Assembly: GCA_019115785.1 (NCBI GenBank)
Contig: DXCX01000035.1
Span: forward strand, 1 to 35,000
DNA length: 35,000 nt
Source of the DNA: Candidatus Intestinimonas merdavium
GTDB taxonomy: Bacteria; Bacillota; Clostridia; Oscillospirales; Oscillospiraceae
Direction: 5' to 3'
The translations under genes were made by a program, and so were the position numbers. The notes beneath the pieces are model-generated. The model saw nothing but the letters and a program-made list of their open reading frames with translations, was not told the DNA's origin and ran no database searches. Position 1 is the stretch's first letter; each line of letters starts with the position of its first letter. Positions 25,876 through 33,321 of the stretch are shown here, one piece after another.

Positions 25876-28116
25876 TCACAGCAGGCTCATCTGCTCCTCG
25901 CCCCGGTCTTCCTCCTTCAGAAGGGCGCCGGCCGCCGGCAGGCTCTTGGCCCGGTAGCGGGCGGCATTCTGGATGGGGGTCCGGTCCAGGGGGGCGGCCC
26001 CCTCTACCTTATATTTGGGTTTGAGGGTCATGACGGCCACGCCCTGGGTGGTACGGGTGGTCTTTGGGGCCAGGGCGGCGGTGTGGAAGATGAGGCAGCG
26101 CCCCTCGGTAGACCATACCGCCATCTCCAGATCCTCCCGGAGGAGGAAGGCCCGGACCATGGGGCTCTTATCAGAGTATGCCCCGGTGAGGCGCTTTCGT
26201 CTCGTCTGGGTCTGGTAGCCCGCCAGCTCCACCCGGGCGGCTTTACCATTTTCAAAGAAAAAGAGAAGCTGCCCGGAGTAGTCTCCGGGAACGCAGGCCC
26301 AGAGGAAGCTCTCTCCCTCGTCAAAGCCCAGCTTGGTGGGGAGATAGTCACCCAGGAGGCTGGCCTTGGCGTCCTCAAAGTCGCTCATGCGGGTCTTGTA
26401 GCACTGCTGGCGGTCGGTGAAGACCAGCAGCTCGTCCCGGTTGGTACACTCCCACTGGAGATAGGCCCCATCCCCCTCCTTGTACTTCTGCTCTCCGGAC
26501 ATGCGGAGGGACTGGGGGGTGATCTTCTTGAAATAGCCCTCCCTGGAGAGGAAGACGTTCACCGGGTAGTCGGGCACGTCCTCCCCACCCTCGTCGGCCT
26601 CCTCTGCGTGATCGAAGAGAAGCTGGGTCCGCCGGGGAACGGCGTACTTCTTCTTCACAGCGGCCAGCTCGGCCACAATGGTCTTCTTGATGCGGCCGGG
26701 GCTGTCCACCAGGTCCTGGAGGTCGGCGATCTCCTTCTCCAGATCCTCGGTCTCCCGGGTCCGCTTGAGAATATACTCCTTATTGATGTTGCGCAGCTTG
26801 ATGTCGGCCACATACTCGGCCTGGACCTGGTCGATGCCGAAGCCGATCATCAGGTTGGGAATGACCTCGGCGTCCTCCTCGGTTTCCCGGATGATCTGGA
26901 TGGCCCGGTCGATGTCCAGCAGGATCTTCTGTAAGCCCTGGAGGAGGTGGAGCTTTTCTCTGCGCTTGCCCAGCACAAAGTAGGTCCGGCGGCGGATGGA
27001 CTCCATGCGCCAGGCCGTCCACTCCTCCAAAATCTGCCGCACCCCCATGACCCGGGGCATGCCGGCGATGAGGATATTGAAGTTACAGGAGAAGGAGTCC
27101 CGCAGGGGGGTCATACGGAAGAGCCGGGCCATCAGTTTGTCCGGGTCGGTGCCCCGCTTGAGATCCATGGTGAGCTTGAGGCCGCTCAGGTCGGTCTCAT
27201 CCCGCATGTCGGAGATCTCCTTCACTTTCCCGTTCTTTACCAGCTCGGAGACCTTGTCCATGATGGCCTCCACAGTGGTGGAGTAGGGGATTTCATAGAT
27301 CTCGATGAGATTTTCTTCCTTTACATACCGCCACCGGGCCTGGACCTTAAAGGAGCCACGCCCCGTCTCATAGATGGCGGAGAGCTCCCGCTCGTCGTAG
27401 AGAAGCTCGCCGCCGGTGGGAAAGTCGGGGGCTTTTAGGGTCGCCATGAGGTCGCAGTTGGGATTTTTCAGGTAGGCGGTGGTGGTGTCGCACACCTCGG
27501 CCAGGTTGAAGCCGCAGATATTGGAGGCCATGCCCACGGCGATGCCCATATTGGAGGATACCAGCACGTTTGGAAAGGTGGTAGGCAGGAGGGTGGGCTC
27601 GTCCATGCTGCCGTCGTAGTTGGGAACAAAGTCCACCGCATCCTGGTCGATGTCCCGGAAAAATTCAGCGCAGATGGGGTCCAGCCGCACCTCGGTGTAA
27701 CGTGGGGCGGCCCAGGCCATATCCCGGGAGTAGACCTTGCCAAAGTTGCCCTTGGAGTCCACCAGGGGGTGGAGGAGGGCGCCGTAGCCCCGGGAGAGGC
27801 GGACCATGGTGTCATAGATGGCGGCGTCGCCGTGGGGGTTGAGCTTCATGGTGGCTCCCACCACGTTGGCCGACTTGGTCCGATTCCCACCCAGCAGCTT
27901 CATCTGGTACATAGTGTAGAGGAGCTTGCGGTGGGAGGGCTTGAAGCCGTCGATTTCGGGGATGGCCCGGGAGACGATGACGCTCATGGCGTAGGGCATG
28001 TAGTTGATCTCCAGGGTCTGGGTGATGGGCTGCTCCAGCACCTCGGCGTGAAGGCCCAGGACGTTGGAGTCGTCCACCCGCTTGCCCCCCTCCTGGGGGA
28101 CCTTTTTCTTAGCCAA
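25876..28116 (-). CDS. Type IIA topoisomerase subunit A (GyrA/ParC-like, divergent clostridial type)
   Basis: DNA-cleaving subunit, 746 residues. The winged-helix catalytic region contains RAIPEIDGFKPSHRKLLYTM (the usual DGLKPVHRR is changed), NPHGDAAIYDTMVRLSR, and the catalytic Tyr140 in AAPRYTEVRL. A coiled-coil tower and gate follow (RETEDLEKEIADLQDLVDS). The C-terminal ~220 residues resemble a reduced beta-pinwheel. I see no GyrA box, the QRRGGKG needed for wrapping and supercoiling, so it should relax or decatenate rather than supercoil. The start is a TTG at 28116, with AAGGA about 10 bp upstream. The B subunit gene is 53 bp upstream. It differs in many motif residues from standard GyrA and ParC. 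Confidence 0.88.
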   Translation of the reverse strand: MAKKKVPQEGGKRVDDSNVLGLHAEVLEQPITQTLEINYMPYAMSVIVSRAIPEIDGFKPSHRKLLYTMYQMKLLGGNRTKSANVVGATMKLNPHGDAAIYDTMVRLSRGYGALLHPLVDSKGNFGKVYSRDMAWAAPRYTEVRLDPICAEFFRDIDQDAVDFVPNYDGSMDEPTLLPTTFPNVLVSSNMGIAVGMASNICGFNLAEVCDTTTAYLKNPNCDLMATLKAPDFPTGGELLYDERELSAIYETGRGSFKVQARWRYVKEENLIEIYEIPYSTTVEAIMDKVSELVKNGKVKEISDMRDETDLSGLKLTMDLKRGTDPDKLMARLFRMTPLRDSFSCNFNILIAGMPRVMGVRQILEEWTAWRMESIRRRTYFVLGKRREKLHLLQGLQKILLDIDRAIQIIRETEEDAEVIPNLMIGFGIDQVQAEYVADIKLRNINKEYILKRTRETEDLEKEIADLQDLVDSPGRIKKTIVAELAAVKKKYAVPRRTQLLFDHAEEADEGGEDVPDYPVNVFLSREGYFKKITPQSLRMSGEQKYKEGDGAYLQWECTNRDELLVFTDRQQCYKTRMSDFEDAKASLLGDYLPTKLGFDEGESFLWACVPGDYSGQLLFFFENGKAARVELAGYQTQTRRKRLTGAYSDKSPMVRAFLLREDLEMAVWSTEGRCLIFHTAALAPKTTRTTQGVAVMTLKPKYKVEGAAPLDRTPIQNAARYRAKSLPAAGALLKEEDRGEEQMSLL

Positions 28117-28169
28117 TGGTGATCAGTCCTTCTGTGTTATGGTCAGATGGGGCCCGGCTCAGGGCGGCA

Positions 28170-30155
28170 TCAGGAGATGTCGGCCAGCTCCAGATACTTA
28201 TATCCGTTCTCCGCGATATGGTCCTTCCGCCCCTGGAGATTGTCCCCCAGCAGCAGATCAAAGGCGTCGGCGGTGCGCTCCACGTCCTCGGGCATGACCT
28301 TGATGAGGCGGCGGGTGGCCGGGCTCATGGTGGTGAGCCACATCATATCGGGCTCGTTCTCGCCCAGGCCCTTGGAGCGCTGGATGGTGTACTTCTTCCC
28401 TTCCAGCTCCTTGAGAATACCGGCTTTTTCCCCCTCATTGTAGGCAAACCAGGTCTTCTCCTTATAGCTGATCTCGTAGAGGGGGGATTCGGCGATATAG
28501 ACATACCCCCGCTGGATGAGGGTGGGGGTGAGCCGGTAGAGCATGGTCAGGATGAGGGTGCGGATCTGGTAGCCGTCCACATCGGCATCGGTACAGATGA
28601 CGATCTTGTTCCACCGGAGGTTCATGAGGTCAAACTCCGCCATGTCCTTGGCGTGCTTGTCCTTGACCTCCACCCCGCAGCCCAGCACCTTCAAAAGATC
28701 GGTGATGATCTCGCTTTTAAAGATCTTGCCGTAGTCGGCCTTGAGGCAGTTGAGGATCTTGCCCCGGACCGGCATGATGCCCTGGAACTCGGCGTCCCGG
28801 CTGAGCTTTACGGCCCCCATGGCGGAGTCGCCCTCCACGATGTAGAGCTCCCGGCGCTCGGTGTCCTTGGTGCGGCAGTCCACAAACTTCTGCACCCGGT
28901 TGGAGATGTCCACGCTGCCGGAGAGCTTTTTCTTGATGTTCAGCCGGGCCTTTTCCGCCGATTCCCGGGAGCGCTTGTTGATGAGGACCTGTTCGGCGAT
29001 TTTCTGGGCGTCAAAGGGGTTTTCGATGAAGTAGACCTCCAGCTGGCTCTTTAAAAACTCTGTCATGGCCTCCTGGACGAACTTGTTGTTGATGGCCTTT
29101 TTGGTCTGGTTTTCATAGGAGGTCTGAGTGGAGAAGTTGTTGGAGACAAAGACCAGGCAGTCCTGGACGTCGTTCCAGGTGAGCTTGCTCTCGCTCTTTT
29201 GATACTTGCCCTGGGCCTTCAGGTAGCCGTCGATGGCGGAGACGAAGGCGGAGCGCACCGCCTTCTCCGGGGAGCCGCCGTGCTCCAGCCAGGAGGAGTT
29301 GTGGTAGTGCTCGATGACCTGGACCCGGTTGGAGAAGCAGAAGGAGACGGACAGCTTCACTTTGTAGTCGGGCTTATCAGCCCGGTCCCGCCCTTTCCGC
29401 TCAGTCTGCCAGAAGACCGGCTGGGTGAGGCTGTCCTCCCCGGCCAGCTCCCGGACATAGTCCTCGATGCCGTGCTCGTACCGGAAGTCGGTGGTCTCAA
29501 ACTTTCCCCCCACCTGGTTTCGGAAGCGGAAGGTGATCCCAGCGTTGACCACCGCCTGGCGCTTGAGGACGTCCAGAAAGTAGTCCACCGGAATGTTGAT
29601 GTCTGTGAAGACCTCCAGGTCGGGCTTCCAGCGGAATTTGGAGCCGGTCTTCCTGCCGGAATAGGGGACCTTTTGAAGGCCGCCGATGTTCTCACCCTTT
29701 TCAAAGTGGAGGGTGTACTCCTGACCGTCCCGGTGGATCACAGCGTCAAAGAACTCACTGGCATACTGGGTGGCGCAGGTGCCCAGACCGTTGAGGCCCA
29801 GGGAATACTCGTAGTTATCCCCTTCCAGATTGTTGTACTTGCCGCCGGCATAGAGCTCACAGAAGACCAGTTCCCAGTTGAACCGCTGCTCCTTCTCGTT
29901 CCAGTCCACCGGACAGCCCCGACCGAAGTCTTCCACCTCAATGGACTGGTCGGCGTACCGGGTCACTGTGATGAGATCGCCGTGGCCCTCCCGGGCCTCG
30001 TCGATGGCGTTGGACAGGATCTCAAATACGGCATGCTCACAGCCCTCCAGCCCGTCGGAGCCAAAAATGACACCGGGCCGCTTTCGGACCCGGTCGGCAC
30101 CCTTCAGGGAGGAGATGGATTCGTTGCCGTAGCTTTTGGCGGTGGTCTTTGGCAT
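28170..30155 (-). CDS. Type IIA topoisomerase subunit B (GyrB/ParE-like, divergent clostridial type)
   Basis: ATPase and metal-binding subunit, 661 residues. The GHKL domain shows RVRKRPGVIFGS, EILSNAIDEA (metal/ATP Asn), DFGRGCPVDW and SLGLNGLGTC. The transducer domain follows. The TOPRIM domain has IVEGDSAMGAVKLSRD (normally EGDSAGG), MPVRGKILNC and CTDADVDGYQIRTLIL, keeping the acidic metal ligands. It ends in a short tail, KYLELADIS. GAGGGAG precedes the ATG. It is first in the array and has its own promoter (30194-30223). Together with the A subunit it forms a complete extra enzyme. Confidence 0.9.
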   Translation of the reverse strand: MPKTTAKSYGNESISSLKGADRVRKRPGVIFGSDGLEGCEHAVFEILSNAIDEAREGHGDLITVTRYADQSIEVEDFGRGCPVDWNEKEQRFNWELVFCELYAGGKYNNLEGDNYEYSLGLNGLGTCATQYASEFFDAVIHRDGQEYTLHFEKGENIGGLQKVPYSGRKTGSKFRWKPDLEVFTDINIPVDYFLDVLKRQAVVNAGITFRFRNQVGGKFETTDFRYEHGIEDYVRELAGEDSLTQPVFWQTERKGRDRADKPDYKVKLSVSFCFSNRVQVIEHYHNSSWLEHGGSPEKAVRSAFVSAIDGYLKAQGKYQKSESKLTWNDVQDCLVFVSNNFSTQTSYENQTKKAINNKFVQEAMTEFLKSQLEVYFIENPFDAQKIAEQVLINKRSRESAEKARLNIKKKLSGSVDISNRVQKFVDCRTKDTERRELYIVEGDSAMGAVKLSRDAEFQGIMPVRGKILNCLKADYGKIFKSEIITDLLKVLGCGVEVKDKHAKDMAEFDLMNLRWNKIVICTDADVDGYQIRTLILTMLYRLTPTLIQRGYVYIAESPLYEISYKEKTWFAYNEGEKAGILKELEGKKYTIQRSKGLGENEPDMMWLTTMSPATRRLIKVMPEDVERTADAFDLLLGDNLQGRKDHIAENGYKYLELADIS

Positions 30156-30193
30156 GGGTCTCCCTCACATTCAAACGATAATGTCTCAGATTA

Positions 30194-30223
30194 AGTTTAT
30201 CCCATTTCCACCCTCCCTGTCAA
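30194..30223 (-). promoter_or_regulatory. Promoter of the topoisomerase array
   Basis: On the minus strand a perfect TTGACA (30223-30218), an 18-bp spacer and TAAACT (30199-30194), 38 bp before the start codon at 30155. Confidence 0.65.
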
Positions 30224-30249
30224 GCAAGGAAGCGGGTCGAAAAAGGCCC

Positions 30250-30282
30250 AAAAAAGGCCGCCAGTCCCATAAACCGGCGGCC
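30250..30282 (-). terminator. Terminator of the metal-efflux operon
   Basis: 7-bp GC stem GGCCGCC/GGCGGCC (30256-30262 with 30276-30282), 13-base loop, followed on the minus strand by TTTTT. It is 26 bp after the ATPase stop and insulates the topoisomerase promoter. Confidence 0.87.
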
Positions 30283-30308
30283 TCGGTATTCAAATTCCCA
30301 AAGGAGGT

Positions 30309-32228
30309 TCAGCGTCCCCCGGTGCCTTTCATGGCCCGCATGGCGTTGAGGATGGCAATCACCGACACGCCCACATCGGCAAAGACGGCCTCCCACAGGT
30401 TGGCCTCCCCCACGGCGCCCAGCACCAGCACCAGAGCCTTCACCCCCAGGGCAAAAACAATGTTCTGCCGGACGATGACCAGGGTCTTTTGGGCGATGCG
30501 GATGGCCACGGCGATCTTGGAGGGCTTGTCGTCCATGAGGACCACATCGGCGGCCTCGATGGCGGCGTCGGAGCCCAGTCCCCCCATGGCGATGCCAATG
30601 TCGGCCCGGGAAAGAACAGGGGCGTCGTTGATGCCGTCCCCCACAAAGGCCAGACATCCCTTCCCTGTCTTCTCAGATAGCAGTGCCTCCACCTGATCCA
30701 CCTTGTCGGCAGGCAGGAGCTGGGTGTGGACCTCGTCCAGCCCCAGCTGGGCGGCCACACTCTCCCCCACGGCCTTGGCGTCTCCAGTGAGCATCACCGT
30801 CTTGGCCACCCCCAGGGCTTTCAGGTCGGTCACCGCCTGGGCGGCGTCCTCCTTCACCTCGTCGGAGATGACGATGTGGCCCAGGTACTCCCCCTTCGCC
30901 GCCACATGGACGGTGGTGCCCACCCGGTGACAGGGGTGCCAGGACACACCGATGGCATCCATGAGCTTGTCGTTGCCCACCCAGATCTCCTGGCCGTCCA
31001 CCTTGGCGTGGACACCCCGGCCGGAGTGCTCTTCCACATCGGTGACCCGACTGGCGTCCACCTCCTTGCCGTAGGCCTCCCGGAGGGAGCGGGAGATGGG
31101 GTGCTCCGACCAGCTCTCGGCCAGCGCCGCCAGCTCCAGCAGCCGGTCCTCGCCGCACTGCTCCGGGTGGACGGCGGTGACATTGAAGACCCCCTTGGTG
31201 AGGGTGCCCGTCTTGTCAAAGACCACGATCTGGGCCCGGGCCAGCACCTCCAGATAGGCCCCTCCCTTCACCAGCACACCGGCTTTGGAGGCCCCGCCGA
31301 TGCCGCCGAAAAAGCTCAGAGGCACCGAGATCACCAGGGCGCAGGGGCAGGAGATGACGAGAAAGATGAGGGCCCGGTGGAGACTCTCGCTCCAGCCCAC
31401 TGCGCCCACCAGGGGCGGCAGGAGTGCCAGGGCCACGGCGGCCAGCACCACCGTCGGGGTGTAATACCGGGCAAATTTGGTAATAAAGTTTTCCGCCTTG
31501 GCCTTTTTGCTGCCGGCGTTCTCCACCAGGTCCAGGATCTTGGAGACGGTGGACTCCTCAAAGGCCCTGGTGACCCGGACCTTCAAAAGTCCGGTGAGGT
31601 TGACGCAGCCGGAGATCACATCATCTCCGCTCTGGACCTCCCGGGGGAGGGACTCGCCGGTGAGGGCGGCGGTGTCCAGGTCGGACCGGCCCTCCAGCAC
31701 CACGCCGTCCAGGGGCACCCGCTCTCCGGCCTTGATGACGATGGTCTCCCCCACCGCTACCTCGTCGGGGTCCACCTGCTCCACCGTCCCGTCCCGCTCT
31801 ACATTGGCATAGTCGGGGCGGATCTCCATGAGCTCAGCAATGGACTGCCGGGAGCGGCCCACAGCATAGCTCTGGAAGAGCTCTCCCACCTGGTAGAAGA
31901 GCATGACGAAGACCGACTCGGCGTACTCTCCGATACATAGCGCCCCCACTGTGGCAATCGCCATGAGGAAGTTCTCATCAAAGATCTGGCCGTGGGCGAT
32001 GTTCCGCACGGCCCGCCAGAGAACGTCCCAGCCGATGACCAGATAGGGGATGAGGAATCGGACCCACGGGGCCAGGAAAAAGGCCGCCGTCCCATCCTCC
32101 GCCACCCGGCCCACCGACAGAAAGGGCACATTTCCCGGCAGCCACAGGGTGGGACCCAGGGCCGCCCACACCAGCAGCGCCGCCGACGCCACAATGCGCC
32201 ACAAGGTCTGCTTTTGCTTCTTTGTCAT
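30309..32228 (-). CDS. Zn/Cd/Pb-type heavy-metal-exporting P1B ATPase without N-terminal HMA domain
   Basis: 639-residue membrane pump that expels divalent soft metals. Features in order are membrane helices, the actuator TGES (LTGESLPRE), the metal-channel motif C294-P295-C296 (SCPCALVISVPLSFF), and the phosphorylated Asp338 (DKTGTLT). The HP motif is in SEHPISRSL, followed by GDGINDAP. The last helix pair contains VFADVGVSVIAILNAMRA, whose Asp-x-Gly is typical of the Zn/Cd/Pb (P1B-2) class and not of Cu pumps. The N-terminal HMA domain common in this class is missing; it is encoded as a separate protein 47 bp upstream. The start is placed at ATG 32228 with GGAGGT 8 bp before it; a GTG at 32231 is also possible. 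Confidence 0.94.
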   Translation of the reverse strand: MTKKQKQTLWRIVASAALLVWAALGPTLWLPGNVPFLSVGRVAEDGTAAFFLAPWVRFLIPYLVIGWDVLWRAVRNIAHGQIFDENFLMAIATVGALCIGEYAESVFVMLFYQVGELFQSYAVGRSRQSIAELMEIRPDYANVERDGTVEQVDPDEVAVGETIVIKAGERVPLDGVVLEGRSDLDTAALTGESLPREVQSGDDVISGCVNLTGLLKVRVTRAFEESTVSKILDLVENAGSKKAKAENFITKFARYYTPTVVLAAVALALLPPLVGAVGWSESLHRALIFLVISCPCALVISVPLSFFGGIGGASKAGVLVKGGAYLEVLARAQIVVFDKTGTLTKGVFNVTAVHPEQCGEDRLLELAALAESWSEHPISRSLREAYGKEVDASRVTDVEEHSGRGVHAKVDGQEIWVGNDKLMDAIGVSWHPCHRVGTTVHVAAKGEYLGHIVISDEVKEDAAQAVTDLKALGVAKTVMLTGDAKAVGESVAAQLGLDEVHTQLLPADKVDQVEALLSEKTGKGCLAFVGDGINDAPVLSRADIGIAMGGLGSDAAIEAADVVLMDDKPSKIAVAIRIAQKTLVIVRQNIVFALGVKALVLVLGAVGEANLWEAVFADVGVSVIAILNAMRAMKGTGGR

Positions 32229-32275
32229 CACAACCCACCTCCGAAAAGGTCACTGAGAACCGCGTTCCCGCCCCC

Positions 32276-32494
32276 TCAGCGCAGGATCTTGCAGTCGGGC
32301 TCCACCCTTCTGCACACCTTGACCGCCTGCTCCAGAATCTCCTCAAACCGGGCGTCATCGGCGTCCAGCGTCAGCTTCTGGGTGAGAAAGCTCACCGACG
32401 CGTCGTTGACCCCGTCCAGCTTCTTGATGGCGTCCTCCATCTTGGCCGCGCAGCTGGCGCAGTCCAAGTCCTCCAGCTTAAATTTCTTCTTCAT
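32276..32494 (-). CDS. Stand-alone heavy-metal-associated (HMA) domain protein
   Basis: 72-residue cytoplasmic metallochaperone-like protein with one ferredoxin-like HMA fold. The metal site is C12-A-S-C15 in LEDLDCASCAAKMEDAI, preceded by Asp11, a feature of Zn/Cd rather than Cu binders. The second half has VSFLTQKLTLDADD and an extra Cys in KVCRRVEPDCKI. AGGAGGAG precedes the ATG. Its position between the regulator and the ATPase, together with the missing HMA domain of the pump, suggests it is the pump's detached metal-binding domain. Confidence 0.92.
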   Translation of the reverse strand: MKKKFKLEDLDCASCAAKMEDAIKKLDGVNDASVSFLTQKLTLDADDARFEEILEQAVKVCRRVEPDCKILR

Positions 32495-32616
32495 GGCTGT
32501 CTCCTCCTGATCTGAATTTACGCCGCTTGGCGCTGATGGTGGCTTGGCTGTGTGCCGGTTCCCGGGGCCGCCGCGCTTCTTGCTATCACGCTCCGGCCTT
32601 TCCGCTCCCTCGCTTC

Positions 32617-32979
32617 TTACTCCCCAACGTGCTCCATGCCCTGCCCCAGGATGGTGCGGACGTGTCCGTCGGCCAGAGAGTAAAAAACCTGCTTCCCCTC
32701 CCGGCGGTAGCGCACCAGCTTGGCCTGCTTCAGGGCCCGGAGCTGATGGGAGATGGCCGACTGGCTCATGCCCAGAAGCTGTGCGATGTCACATACGCAC
32801 AGCTCAGCGGCGAAGAGCACATACAGGATCTTGATACGAGTGGAGTCCCCAAAGAGCTTGAAGAGCTCCGCCAGATCGTAGAGCACCTCCTCATCGGGCA
32901 TTTCAGCGTTCACTTTTTCCACGATGTCCCGGTGGACCTGGACCGTCTCGCACCGCTCCAGCTCCTCTCTCCTCTCCAT
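32617..32979 (-). CDS. ArsR/SmtB-family metal-sensing repressor
   Basis: 120-residue winged-helix repressor. The DNA-binding helices read CDIAQLLGMSQSAISHQLRALKQAKLV in sequence, followed by the wing YRREGKQVFYSL. Two metal sites are visible. An alpha-3N-like set includes C61-x-C63 (ELCVCD) plus Cys10, as in CadC. An alpha-5 set comprises Asp104, His106, His117 and Glu120, the same ligand pattern as in SmtB. This predicts Zn, Cd or Pb sensing. The start is placed at 32979, with GGGGGTGAGGGAG just upstream. An in-frame ATG at 33021 falls inside the operator and is rejected. It should repress the operon until metal binds. Confidence 0.93.
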   Translation of the reverse strand: MERREELERCETVQVHRDIVEKVNAEMPDEEVLYDLAELFKLFGDSTRIKILYVLFAAELCVCDIAQLLGMSQSAISHQLRALKQAKLVRYRREGKQVFYSLADGHVRTILGQGMEHVGE

Positions 32980-33000
32980 CTCCCTCACCCCCTTTTTAGC

Positions 33001-33026
33001 AATATATGAGCTATTGTTCATATATT
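33001..33026 (-). promoter_or_regulatory. 12-2-12 SmtB/ArsR operator
   Basis: Two 12-bp half-sites (33001-33012 and 33015-33026) separated by 2 bp form an inverted repeat of the AATATATGAnC type with 10 of 12 positions matching. This is the classical SmtB/CadC/CzrA operator shape. It lies directly downstream of the -10 element, over the transcription start. Confidence 0.88.
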
Positions 33027-33054
33027 ATTATATGCTGCCCGATGGAAATGTCAA
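33027..33054 (-). promoter_or_regulatory. Promoter of the metal-efflux operon
   Basis: On the minus strand a perfect TTGACA (33054-33049), a 16-bp spacer and a perfect TATAAT (33032-33027), abutting the operator. Confidence 0.88.
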
Positions 33055-33321
33055 TAGAGAAAGAAAAATTTTCTGCCGGTGGCGCAGGCCGCTGGGAATG
33101 GATGTTTGGAGACCATGGGCCGCTGGACGGATGAGACCTTCCGCTTGATCCCCCAGGCAAAAAGGATGCGCCGCAGAAATTTTCATTTCTGCGGCGCATC
33201 CTTTTGTATAACGCTTCCATATTCGCGCTCCGTCCATCACTGGACGTACCCATCGTTTCCCATAGCATGGAACACGGCAATCAGGTCCTCTCCACTGCTT
33301 TTTCCTGGGAGAGAGAGAACA
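33055..33321. other. Intergenic region between metG and the metal operon
   Basis: 267 bp. Apart from the large hairpin at 33160-33205 I see no gene. A short minus-strand frame just after metG (about 33238-33324, ending SSGEDLIAVFHAMGNDGYVQ) reads smoothly but has no start codon of its own and may be chance or a decayed gene end. Confidence 0.5.
33159..33205. terminator. Bidirectional terminator after metG
   Basis: Perfect 20-bp inverted repeat (33160-33179 with 33186-33205, 6-base loop) with A tracts on one side and T tracts on the other. It lies 117 bp after the metG stop on the minus strand. Its core (CGCCGCAGAA, TTTTCATT, CTG) is shared with the hairpin after obg. Confidence 0.9.

Noticed and set aside
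33011..33280. Small minus-strand frames between metG and the metal operon
   Set aside because: They run through a 20-bp terminator hairpin and show no family pattern.
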